Part shown: positions 1 through 9,213 of the stretch, piece after piece
Layout: every line of letters starts with the position of its first letter
How positions within the stretch are numbered: position 1 is the first letter of the stretch
Source of the DNA: Lathyrus oleraceus
Lineage: Eukaryota; Streptophyta; Magnoliopsida; Fabales; Fabaceae
NCBI RefSeq assembly: GCF_024323335.1
Contig: NC_066581.1
Coordinates: forward strand, 178,367,330-178,431,329
Direction of reading: 5' to 3'
DNA: 64,000 bases
Notes under the pieces: model-generated
The model's input: the letters and a program-made list of their open reading frames with translations, nothing else
Databases searched by the model: none
Told to the model about the DNA's origin: nothing
Translations under genes and position numbers: made by a program

Positions 1-2878
1 TGATTGGGATTTTCTTTGCTGTTTAGCCATTTGTGAACTTTTATTGAGTGATCAACTTATATGATTTGGGAAATCCTCATGCATTATTGGATGGATCTAA
101 AATTTGGCATGTGCATTGTAGATATATTGAAGTTTGCCATGGATTTAGTCCCATTCATTTATCATGTTTGGTTTCTGTTTTACCCTTGCTTGAGGTTGAT
201 GCACCATTTGTGACCTAGTTTGGGTTTGTTTTTGCATACCATGACTTAGTGATTTAATTTCCATACTTCCTCTTGTCCAAATAGCATGAAATTTGATATG
301 ATGCTCATTGAATGTGTTCTGTTTAGACTTGAATTTTTGTAGGATTTATTGAGCTATTTTGGTATTGGTTCAATTGTGATCATTCTGTTTGCTCATATGT
401 GGTTCACACTTGCACACTTTGACCTAACTTGAGTATGAAATGAATTTGGTGTATAGTTTTGATATGAGACCAATTGGATTCTATTTTTGATTGATTAATC
501 TTGGTTTTGATCATTTTTCACTTGCTGTTTTGAATTTTTCACCTCCTTTTGACCCTAGGCTTGTCCTAGTGGTCTTATTTCTCATGTTTGAGTTTGACTT
601 TTCAGGTTAAGAAGCAAATGCTTTAAGTAGATTAATGCAAGTTGATTGAGTTTGGTTGATTGTTGTAAACTAACTTGTTTTGTTTTGTAGGATGCTTAGC
701 TCACTTGCTTTGAGCTTTATGCTTTACACATGTGATGGATTATGTTGTCTGTTGGTTCTCATGTTGTTTGTTTTGACTTAAAGAGTGGTATACTAATTAT
801 ATTTGATTGATTTCAGGTACATTAGTTGCTAATAGTTCTTTGAGAACTTGAATTGCTTTGCTTGATAGCATTTGCATTGAGGTATAGCACCTTCTTCTTC
901 ATGTAGTCTGGAAGACCTGGCTTGTTACTTAGCCAGGCAACTGCTGAAGTCCTCCTTAAGAGGCAATGCTTGTGCTTGTTTATTTTTGTCCCCAAGCAGG
1001 AAAAGTCCTTTGAATAAGGCAATTGGTAGATAAAAGAGATATGTAGCCTATCTCCTACTATTCTGTGTGTCTTCCCTTTGCTCACATTACATGTTTGAAG
1101 CATTGGGATCTTAACCCAAGATCTATAGAGTCAATAACTTGTGGAGAGAGTTCCATCTTTCTGAACTCCCACATCTTCTTTCATCCGATGCTCTCCCTGA
1201 CCAGGGATAAGAGCAATGAGGCACACCCCTCATATCCTTTCATCTGCTTCACCTTGACCCCTCAATGGCAAGGTTAAGAGCAACATTAACCCTATTCCAG
1301 TTGGCTTCAATGCCTAACCCCTTGTTTGAGCCTGATGCTTGTATATAGTGTGTGCTCTTTGCTTATGTGGCTTGATTACTTGATTCATTTGTACATGATT
1401 ACTTGAGTTTGCCATTGTGCATTTGTCATCATTAACTATTCATTTGTGCATGATCATTTCATTTGTCTTAGTGACACATTGTTGTTTGTCCATTGAGGAC
1501 AACTGTAAGTCCATTTATTGGCCAGTAGTATTCCCATGACATGGAAGGGATAGAGTGTAAGACCATTTCATTGGTCACTCATATCCTCTTTTGCTCTTTG
1601 TTTGAGCTTGTTGTTGTATGTGAGGATTCATTGTAAGTCCATGTAATTTGGCAGTTGTTTTCCTATGATCATCTGTTGGAGGTCAGTATAAGTCCAGATA
1701 GATTGGCAACTGACATCCATGTTTTGTTTTGTTTTATTCTGATGGAGATTAGTATAAGTCCATAGAGTGGCTTCTGATATCCTTGTTTGTTTTAGGAGAC
1801 TCGTATAAGACCATTGAGTGGCATCCGGTATCCGCTTTTGTTGACTTTCATCTGTTACCATGTTCATGTATCATTGCTCAGTTGTTGCCTATTCCAAAGG
1901 ACACACTTGAATCATCTTCTATATGATTTCAAGAGGTGAACCTTCTGAGAAGTTTTACATTCCATCTTCCATCATTCATCCCCATTATGTCCTAAACCTT
2001 TTCACACATTATTTTCCAAAACTTGAGATAAATATTGTGCAAACATTCTCACCTCTTTCCAAATTAGAAACCTGGACCTTAAGTCCTTGATTTTTTCAAA
2101 CTTCACTTTTGTAAATACTTCTTTTGAATTGATCTTAACCATACCTTGACCATATTTTGTGAATAATCCAATCAATTAACTTCACCCATTCAAATGTTTT
2201 GTGGCTTTGTCCATGTTTGTTAAGCTTTCCGTGCATTAGCCATAGGTTTCAATTACCATAGTGGTTGATGTAAATCTTACCTTATCCTTAGTGAGTTGAT
2301 TGTAAGTCTTCCATACTTATTATAGGGTTAACCCCTCACTAGTATGTTGAAGCCGTCCTCGCATGGTGGATTGTTGATTCAGGTTGAGTTTTCTCCCATT
2401 GGTAATGAAAAGCCTTAGTGCTTGTGTTTTAAAAATTGAATCCACTAACTTTTGGAAGTTTTTAGCCGAACTACGGCGTTTTGATCCTTTACCTTTTCAT
2501 GGAAAGGTACGTAGGCAACGGGTTCATCCGTTCAAACACAAAAATAATTAACTTGTACATTCTTTTCTCATCATCCCAATCATGTTTGCACAATACTTAT
2601 GTCATAACAAATAACAATTTCAAACAACAAGTGTGAAAAGGGCTCCCTAGGAGTACCTAGGATGTTTTGGGTGCCTAACACCTTCCCATTGCGTAATTTA
2701 CCCCTTACCCAGACTCTCTGATCTTTTCATTAGTTTTCTAAGTGTAAAACTTCTTAGGATTTTGTTCGCTTTTTAGCCAGTCCTTTGGATAAATAAAAGT
2801 GCGGTGGCGACTCGATTCTTTGTATACTTTGCTTTTGGTTTAATCAATAGACCATAAAGTGACGAATACACCGCTACA
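1..2878 (+). mobile_element. 5' LTR of element A (3' part only)
   Basis: Positions 1-2878 match 20141-23018 with a constant offset of 20140, which identifies the direct terminal repeat. It ends in CTACA directly before the primer binding site. The missing 5' 2.5 kb are represented in the 3' LTR. A TATATAG at 1342-1348 is followed by GTGTGTGCT, and a similar TATAG-TGTGTGCT occurs at the corresponding place in the B and F LTRs; it may be the TATA box, with the downstream hairpin repeats then lying in the RNA leader, but this is weak evidence. Short open frames on both strands in this LTR reappear in the 3' LTR simply because the DNA is duplicated; I do not regard them as genes. Confidence 0.92.
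1500..1832 (+). repeat. TAAGTCCA hairpin repeats in the LTR (six copies)
   Basis: Six diverged units of the form outer stem, TAAGT or TAAGA, inner CCA-N4 to N7-TGG, outer stem. Outer stems seen: ACTG 1502-1505 with CAGT 1523-1526; GAGTG 1553-1557 with CACTC 1576-1580; ATTG 1630-1633 with CAGT 1652-1655; TCAGT 1683-1687 with ACTGA 1709-1713; ATTAG 1748-1752 with CTGAT 1774-1778; and a last unit ending in CCGGT 1825-1829 whose left arm is intact (ACTGG) only in the 3' LTR copy. The sequence of the arms changes while pairing is kept. Confidence 0.7.
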
Positions 2879-2885
2879 GAAAAGT

Positions 2886-2903
2886 GGCGACTCTGCTGGG
2901 GAC
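2886..2903 (+). other. Primer binding site of element A
   Basis: TGGCGACTCTGCTGGGGA starts 7 nt after the LTR end. The same 18 bases follow the LTRs of E (39455-39472) and F (49593-49610). Its complement, ending in CCA, has the form of a tRNA 3' end; Ogre elements are described as using tRNA-Arg. The spacer between LTR and primer site varies: 7 nt here, 4 nt in E, 2 nt in F. Confidence 0.92.
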
Positions 2904-3566
2904 AGAAACTCCTTGGTGGTATTGCCTACTTTTCACCTTTGTTGTGCCATATTGTTATTTGTTATTTGACATATTTTTGTACAACTTGGGATGACTGTAT
3001 TGATTGTAATGTTTGAATTGTTTGATATACAATTGCTGTTTGCTTTGGTGATCTCTGTGAGATGAGTTCTATACCCGAACTCGAGTGCACCTTAGGATAG
3101 GAGAATGGCATAGTCTTGTTGACTGGTGTGGAGTATTCCTTAGCCAGTTGACTTGCGAGTCCATTCACTTGGTGGAGGTCATGTTGGATTAATAATGTCA
3201 CACAAGTTATTTGTGGTTAGGCATTATTCTTTCAATCATGTGCCTTAGAAGCCAAGGACCTTAGTTTACCAAGCCCATCTTGGCCTATTTTTAGGACGTA
3301 GTGCGGAGGTCGTTCAGATGTAAGTTCTGATACAATTGTTACGCGATACTACACTCATAAGAGTTTCTCTTGAGAATATTTTTGGAATACGAGTATTCGT
3401 TCCTCCGATAATATTCGAAAGATGGGACGATGATTATAGGAACCTCTGGTAGAACATGTCTGGCAGTTTTAAACCCTAGTACACTCCCTTTGGGTGGTTC
3501 TTAACCAAGACTCCATGCTCGTGACTCTCAGCAAACCCGTGATTCATGGTTGAGTCGTTCAGACAA

Positions 3567-3741
3567 CGTTAATATCAATGGAACCTGGGTGTTGATAAGG
3601 TGAAAGCCTAAATCCACCAAAACGGATGGTTGATATTAAGGATGTCTGAACCGGTTCATGTACCGTTAATATCAATGGAACTTGGGTGTCGATAAGGTGA
3701 AAACCTAAATCCACCAAAATGGATGATTGATATTAGGGATA
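3567..3741 (+). repeat. Tandem duplication of a folded unit in the leader
   Basis: Two copies with a period of 97 bp. Each copy is closed by an inverted repeat: TTAATATCAA 3569-3578 with TTGATATTAA 3630-3639, and TAATATCAA 3667-3675 with TTGATATTA 3727-3735. Inside each lies a second small stem, ATCC with GGAT, around an A-rich loop. The few differences between the copies lie mostly outside the stems. Confidence 0.75.
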
Positions 3742-3762
3742 CAATGAGCTTTCCCATGACCT

Positions 3763-5340
3763 TTGTCTGGTGTGCTTTGCTTGATCCTTGAGTGTGATTG
3801 TTGCATTCATGCATTCATCCGCATTCATGTCATAAAAAAAAAGAGAAAATTTTCAAGGAACTTAAAAGGGTTATTTGCAAAATTTTCAGACATAGAAAGA
3901 CCGAAAAGGCATACAAAGAAGTACAGTTTCCGACAGCCTGATGTAAAAGAGTTAAGTAATCTGACATCTTATGTACTAGATCCCTTGGGTTTCAAAGCTC
4001 GATATGGGAAGCTTCTACCTCTGCTGACTACTCAGGTGGATGAGGGCTTGATGAGTACCTTAGCTCAGTTCTATGATCCGCTGTATCACTGCTTCTCTTT
4101 TCCGGACTTCCAGCTGTTGCCTACTTTGGAGGAGTATTCTCATCTTATTGGGATCCCGATTCTGGATCAGGTGCCGTTCAGTGGCCTAGAGAGTATTCCG
4201 TCCGCTCGAGAGATTGCAAGCTTGTTGCATATAGATGAAGCTTTGATCAAAGCTAATCTGATTACCAAGGGTGGAATTCAGGGTTTTTCTTCCGAGTTCC
4301 TTATCGCTCAAGCTACCTTCTATGGGGAGGCCAGGAGTGAGGATGCCTTTGAGGCTCTGTTTGTGCTGCTCATCTATGGTTTAGTGCTATTTCCCAACTT
4401 CGATAAGTTCGTGGACATGAATGCTATTAGGATCTTCTCAGTCCTTAATCCTGTCCCGACTTTGTTGGGTGATGCCTATGTCTCTTTGCACCTGAGGAAT
4501 GCAAAAGGTGGAGGAGTCATTGTCTGCTGTTTGCCTTTGTTGTACAAGTGGTTTATTTCGCACTTGCCGCAAACAGTTGCTTTCAAAGAGAACAAGGGAT
4601 GTCTACGGTGGTCCCAGAGGCTTATGTCTCTCACTAATGATGATATCTCTTGGTATGATCGCGTGTATGATACCGTTCAGATCATTGATTATTGTGGTGA
4701 ATTCCCTAATGTGCCTCTTCTTGGTACATGTGGTGGGATCAGCTACAATCCTATTCTTGCACGTCGTCAGCTTGGGTTCCCCCTAAAGGATAAACCTCAT
4801 AACATTCTGTTAGAAGGTGTGTTCTTTCAGGAGGGTAAAGATCCCCAAGGCCTGAAAGCCAGATTTGTCCGTGCTTGGCGCAGTATCCGTAAGAAGAGTA
4901 GGAATGAATTGGGTCCGAAGAATTGCATTGCTTTGGAGCCATATACTTCTTGGGTCAGACAGAGAGCTGCCGAATACCTGATGCCGTACAATCATCCGAG
5001 ACCTACACCTTTGGATGTGGATGGGCCTTCAACCCTCCCTATCCAACGTGTAGAGGAGTTGAGAGAGGAAGATCTTTCACGTGCTTGGATCCGTGAAAGA
5101 GAGGAGTTGCTTCAGCAGATCAAGGAGAAGGATGCTTTGATAGAGTTCCTCGAACATCAGGTTATTGATGATCCTGATGATGCATGGACTTCTCTACTTC
5201 CTCAGTCTTCCAAGTTTTGGAAAAGGAAGTACGATCGACTCGCCAAGGAGAAGGCAGATATGGAAGCAGCCTATGAGAGAGAGATCAAGAAGCTGTGTAC
5301 TTCTCGTCTTCCAGCATCCCGAGCTCCTAGGGATCCATAG
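3763..5340 (+). CDS. ORF1 protein of Ogre-like element A
   Basis: An open frame of about 525 codons before gag, the place and size of the extra ORF1 that marks Ogre elements. Its role is unknown. The middle part (about residues 60-430) resembles the plant-mobile-domain-like ORF1 proteins of legume retroelements; I recognise the family only in general terms. The C-terminus (about 430-515) is rich in Glu, Lys, Arg and Leu in heptad spacing and looks like a coiled coil in two blocks. The frame opens at 3763 with a non-ATG codon; the first in-frame ATG is at 4051, well inside the conserved part, so the true start has been lost, is non-AUG, or is supplied from an upstream exon. The proximal part contains a run of nine A at 3834-3842, a likely site of slippage. 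It ends at TAG 5338-5340 and gag follows 300 bp later in the same orientation. Confidence 0.8.
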   Translation: MSGVLCLILECDCCIHAFIRIHVIKKKRKFSRNLKGLFAKFSDIERPKRHTKKYSFRQPDVKELSNLTSYVLDPLGFKARYGKLLPLLTTQVDEGLMSTLAQFYDPLYHCFSFPDFQLLPTLEEYSHLIGIPILDQVPFSGLESIPSAREIASLLHIDEALIKANLITKGGIQGFSSEFLIAQATFYGEARSEDAFEALFVLLIYGLVLFPNFDKFVDMNAIRIFSVLNPVPTLLGDAYVSLHLRNAKGGGVIVCCLPLLYKWFISHLPQTVAFKENKGCLRWSQRLMSLTNDDISWYDRVYDTVQIIDYCGEFPNVPLLGTCGGISYNPILARRQLGFPLKDKPHNILLEGVFFQEGKDPQGLKARFVRAWRSIRKKSRNELGPKNCIALEPYTSWVRQRAAEYLMPYNHPRPTPLDVDGPSTLPIQRVEELREEDLSRAWIREREELLQQIKEKDALIEFLEHQVIDDPDDAWTSLLPQSSKFWKRKYDRLAKEKADMEAAYEREIKKLCTSRLPASRAPRDP

Positions 5341-5637
5341 GATGTTGTTTTCCTTTTCTCTTTGTAATGATCAAAAATGCTGTACTTCTTTGTTGAATAT
5401 ATTGAATGAGATATTTTCCATATGAAATTAAAATGCTTTAAATGATCAAAATATTGCAAATAATACCCTAAGGGTTCCTTGAAAATCAATAAAGCATCTG
5501 CATAAGCATTTCATGCATCATTTTGCATAAGCAGGTACCCTTGTTTCTGGTCTTCTTGTCCTAACTCTGTGTTCTTCATTTATTTTGAAGACAAGCTGAC
5601 TCGCCGGTATTATACTCGAGCCAATTCCGCAAGAGTA
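5341..5637 (+). other. Spacer between ORF1 and gag of element A
   Basis: AT-rich non-coding spacer of 297 bp. The gag frame is already open from about 5569 but has no ATG before 5638. A pyrimidine-rich stretch surrounds GCAG at 5530-5533, which could serve as a splice acceptor; this is only a possibility. No hairpin family from the other non-coding regions was found here. Confidence 0.5.
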
Positions 5638-8600
5638 ATGGATCAGCTAGAGCAAGAAAACCGTGAACTGAAAGAAGAGGTCGCCAGACTTGGCGCTTTG
5701 ATGGAGCAACTCCTTGCTGCTCAGAATCAACCTGCTCAACCGCCTGCAACTCCTGTCCAGAGGACTGTGATCTCAGAGATTGTAGCTTCGACTGTGCCTG
5801 CTGCCAGTGCTCATTATGTGCCCAACGCTATGCCAGTCGGGTTCCCTTGGGGTATGCCTCCAGGTTTCATGCCTGACATCCCCGCTCCAACTTTTGCTCA
5901 TATGTCGGCATCTAGCCCGGTCCCTGTTGCTGCTCCTCCTGTCGTGCATACCATGCCAAGGGTAGACGACACCATCTACCATTCCGAGCCGTCTGAGGGC
6001 CCAGACGTTAATGAAAAGATGGACGCCATGAACGACCAATTCCTTGAGCTGAGGAAGGAATTGAAGACCCTCAGAGGTAAAGATCTATTCGGCAAGTCTG
6101 CTGCCGAGCTCTGCCTTGTTCCCGGTGTGAAGATACCGATTAAATTCAAAGTACCTGACTTTGAAAAATACAAAGGAAACACTTGTCCTCTTGCTCACCT
6201 GGTTATGTATGCCAGGAAGATGTCTACCCAGACTGATAATGATCAGCTGCTGATTCATTATTTCCAAGATAGCCTGTCTGGTGCTGCACTCAGATGGTAC
6301 ATGAGCTTGGACAGTGCTAACATCAGATCCTTCAACGATCTTGGAGAAGCCTTCGTCAAGCAATATAAATACAACGTCGATATGGCGCCTGACCGTGATC
6401 AACTTAGGTCCATGTCGCAGAAGGATAAGGAGACATTCAAGGAGTACGCCCAGAGGTGGCGAGAGCTGGCAGCTCAGATTACTCCACCGCTTGAGGAGAA
6501 GGAAATGACTAAGATCTTCTTGAAGACTCTTAGCTCATTTTATTATGAGCGGATGGTAGCTGGTGCTCCCTCTGACTTCACCGAGATGGTGAATATGGGG
6601 ATGCATCTCGAAGAAGGTGCCCGTGAAGGACGTTTGGCAAAAGATGAAGGCTCTTCTAGCAAGAGGTATGGAGCCTTTGCTAAGAAGAAAGATGGGGAAG
6701 CACATGCTGTGCAATCCCATAATAAATCAAGGAAACCTCCCGTTCAGAGGAAACCAGCACGTCGTGCCGGTCATCAGCATCAGGTGGCTCATATAGCACC
6801 TGTCTTCAAAGATAATGCTCAGCAACATCAGCAATATCAACATCAGCAACAATATCACCAGCCTCAGTATCAGCAACAACAACGTCCACAGCAACAGGCT
6901 TACCAGCCTCGTGGAAGCACAACCAACCAGGCTAACCTGAGTTATGACAGGAAGAAGATCAGCTTCGATCCTATCCCAATGTCATATGCAGAGCTTTATC
7001 CCTCCTTGTTGGAGAGGAAGTTGGTAACTCCCAGGGATCCTCCTGCTATCCCTGCAAATCCGCAATGGTGGTATAAACCAGATCAGCACTGCGTTTACCA
7101 TTCCGGAGCTCCGGGCCATAATATAGAGAACTGTTATCCACTCAAGACTAAGGTTCAGGACCTTATGAGATGTGGGATTTTGAGCTTCGAAGATTCGGGC
7201 CCAAATGTCACTAAGAACCCATTGCCCGCGCATGGGAAATCTGTGAATATGGTCCAGGGATGCCGTGGGAAATATAAGGTCAAATATGTTAGTCATATTC
7301 GACGGTCGTTGGTGGAGCTACATCGCTTGCTGTGTCAATATAGCTACATGGAACATGACCACGACAAATGCCGTATCTGTTCAGTTAACCGCTTGGGTTG
7401 CAACCAGGTGCGAAGAGAATTGCAAGAGTTATTAGACGAAGGAACCATTGAGATTCTGCAGAATCGCAATGTTGACGAAGATGAACCTGAGGTTAATGTT
7501 ATATCTCCAGTGTTCAAGTTACCCGAGCCTGTTGTTATTCGCTATGATAGCAGCAAGCCGAAGGCTTCTCCCTCGTTGGTCATTAAACCTGCCGGCCCCA
7601 TGCCTTATTCATCTGACAAAGCTGTACCGTTCAGATACAACCCCGTCGCTGTGCAAGATGGGGTAGAAGTGCCTTTGACTTCAACGTCTGTAACCAACAT
7701 CGCTGATGTAAGCGGTTTGACCCGGAGTGGTCGTGTATTTTCTGCGCCTCCTAAGGCTGTTGCGTCTGAATCTGCTGAACGTCCGGTTGGGACGGCCGTG
7801 AATAGTCAGAATCCAGCACTTGATGTTGCCAGACCCTCCTCCGTACAAAAGACTCCTACTTCTTCAGTTGGCCCGAGTGGCATTGCGAACGAAGAATCTG
7901 ATGAGATGCTGAGGCTCATCAAGAAAAGCGAGTATAACGTTGTAGACCAGCTTCTACAAACGCCATCCAAAATCTCCATATTATCCTTGCTGTTGCATTC
8001 AGAACCCCATAGGGAGGCTCTGCAGAAAGTCCTGGATTTGGCGTACGTTGATCACGACATCACTATTGAACAGTTTGACAGTATTGTTGCAAACATCACT
8101 GCTTGCAACACTTTAAGCTTTAGTGACGCTGATCTCCCTGAGGAGGGAAGAGACCACAACATGGCTTTACACATCTCCATGAATTGCAAATCTGATGCTA
8201 TGTCCAATGTGTTGGTGGACACTGGATCATCTCTTAATGTATTGCCAAAGACCACACTCGCTCGTTTGTCATATCAAGGTCCTCCTATGAGGCAGAGTGG
8301 GGTCGTTGTGAAAGCTTTTGATGGGTCGCGCAAGACCGTGATTGGGGAAGTTGATCTCCCTATCAAGATAGGACCAAGTGATTTCCAGGTTACCTTCCAA
8401 GTAATGGATATCCACCCATCATATAGTTGTCTCCTTGGCAGACCATGGATTCACGAGGCTGGCGCCGTGACATCCACTCTACACCAGAAGCTGAAATTTG
8501 TCAAGAACAAAAAACTGGTTGTAGTAGGGGGAGAAAAGGCTCTCCTGGTTAGCCACCTGTCTTCTTTCTCATATATTGATGCAGAGGATGAAGTTGGAAC

Positions 8601-8949
8601 GCCGTTCCAAGCTTTATCTATTGATGAACCGATTGAGAAGAAGTCTCCTTCATTTGCTTCCTACCGAGATGCAAAACTGGCCATTGAATGTGGTGCAGTT
8701 GCTGGTTTAGGGAAGATGATCGAGCTAGAAGACAATAAATCCCGGGCTGGCATTGGCTACTGTTCTGGGGCATATGATGAGCAAGGTTTGTTCAAGAGTG
8801 GAGGATTCATCCATGATGAGCAACCGGAAGAAGCTACTGCTATCTTAGAAGAGGAAACAGAGGACCTGAGCAACTTTGTTATTCCTGGTGGTGTCTGCCG
8901 CAATTGGGTCGCTATGGATGTTCCTACAGTTATCTATAGATCAGAGTAA
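5638..8949 (+). CDS. Gag-protease polyprotein of element A
   Basis: Gag forms the particle and the aspartic protease cleaves the polyprotein. I start at ATG 5638 because it opens a clear coiled coil (residues 1-29) and the upstream part of the frame has no ATG. Seen in order: a Pro/Ala-rich stretch; the Retrotrans_gag core at about nt 6120-6620; a Gln/His-rich stretch near 6810-6910; a knuckle-like motif C-x2-H-x5-H-x4-C at 7090-7134, in which the second Cys of the usual CCHC is His; and the protease active site Asp-Thr-Gly at 8218-8226 followed by Ser-Ser. The frame is intact for 1103 codons. Its stop TAA (8947-8949) overlaps the 5' splice site of the intron, so unspliced RNA makes Gag-Pro and spliced RNA continues in frame into RT. 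That is what is expected for Ogre, where partial splicing is known. Confidence 0.93.
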   Translation: MDQLEQENRELKEEVARLGALMEQLLAAQNQPAQPPATPVQRTVISEIVASTVPAASAHYVPNAMPVGFPWGMPPGFMPDIPAPTFAHMSASSPVPVAAPPVVHTMPRVDDTIYHSEPSEGPDVNEKMDAMNDQFLELRKELKTLRGKDLFGKSAAELCLVPGVKIPIKFKVPDFEKYKGNTCPLAHLVMYARKMSTQTDNDQLLIHYFQDSLSGAALRWYMSLDSANIRSFNDLGEAFVKQYKYNVDMAPDRDQLRSMSQKDKETFKEYAQRWRELAAQITPPLEEKEMTKIFLKTLSSFYYERMVAGAPSDFTEMVNMGMHLEEGAREGRLAKDEGSSSKRYGAFAKKKDGEAHAVQSHNKSRKPPVQRKPARRAGHQHQVAHIAPVFKDNAQQHQQYQHQQQYHQPQYQQQQRPQQQAYQPRGSTTNQANLSYDRKKISFDPIPMSYAELYPSLLERKLVTPRDPPAIPANPQWWYKPDQHCVYHSGAPGHNIENCYPLKTKVQDLMRCGILSFEDSGPNVTKNPLPAHGKSVNMVQGCRGKYKVKYVSHIRRSLVELHRLLCQYSYMEHDHDKCRICSVNRLGCNQVRRELQELLDEGTIEILQNRNVDEDEPEVNVISPVFKLPEPVVIRYDSSKPKASPSLVIKPAGPMPYSSDKAVPFRYNPVAVQDGVEVPLTSTSVTNIADVSGLTRSGRVFSAPPKAVASESAERPVGTAVNSQNPALDVARPSSVQKTPTSSVGPSGIANEESDEMLRLIKKSEYNVVDQLLQTPSKISILSLLLHSEPHREALQKVLDLAYVDHDITIEQFDSIVANITACNTLSFSDADLPEEGRDHNMALHISMNCKSDAMSNVLVDTGSSLNVLPKTTLARLSYQGPPMRQSGVVVKAFDGSRKTVIGEVDLPIKIGPSDFQVTFQVMDIHPSYSCLLGRPWIHEAGAVTSTLHQKLKFVKNKKLVVVGGEKALLVSHLSSFSYIDAEDEVGTPFQALSIDEPIEKKSPSFASYRDAKLAIECGAVAGLGKMIELEDNKSRAGIGYCSGAYDEQGLFKSGGFIHDEQPEEATAILEEETEDLSNFVIPGGVCRNWVAMDVPTVIYRSE

Positions 8950-9213
8950 TTGCTCACTTTGTTTAAAACCCTTCTCCCATGCCAAAAGGAGGAGTGATGA
9001 CATTGTTGGCTCATATATACAATGATGTTTTCATTCAATTATTGCATTGTTAAACATTTGTTTTTCCATTTGTTTTCACTTTTTGCTTTTTGCATGAAAT
9101 CGGTGATCACAAAAAACCCATAAAAACAAGAATAAAAGCAATCCTTTTTCATCTGCATAATGGTTCGCTTGTTTAAATTCTAAAGTTTTTCATTAACCAA
9201 AATCATTATGCAG
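8946..9213 (+). other. Intron between pro and RT in element A (268 bp)
   Basis: Proposed donor GTAATT begins at 8946, one base before the gag-pro stop TAA; proposed acceptor TTATGCAG ends at 9213. Removal joins the first two bases of a codon to a G at 9214 and keeps the reading frame of the RT exon that is open from there. The relic in C has the same arrangement (33333-33603, donor GTAATG), and E has the same donor at its gag stop (41488). An intron at this place is known in Ogre; the exact sites here are my prediction. Confidence 0.8.

Larger units (their letters stand above)
2879..3762 (+). other. Leader of element A between LTR and ORF1
   Basis: Non-coding stretch holding the primer binding site at its left end and a 97-bp tandem duplication at its right end (3567-3741). 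No open frame of note. In retroelements this region normally carries packaging and dimerisation signals; the duplicated folded unit is the only candidate I can see. Confidence 0.7.

Noticed and set aside
822..1277. Short frames conserved between the two A LTRs (also at 20962-21417)
   Set aside because: Conservation is only that of the duplicated LTR, about 1 percent apart on both coding and non-coding sites.
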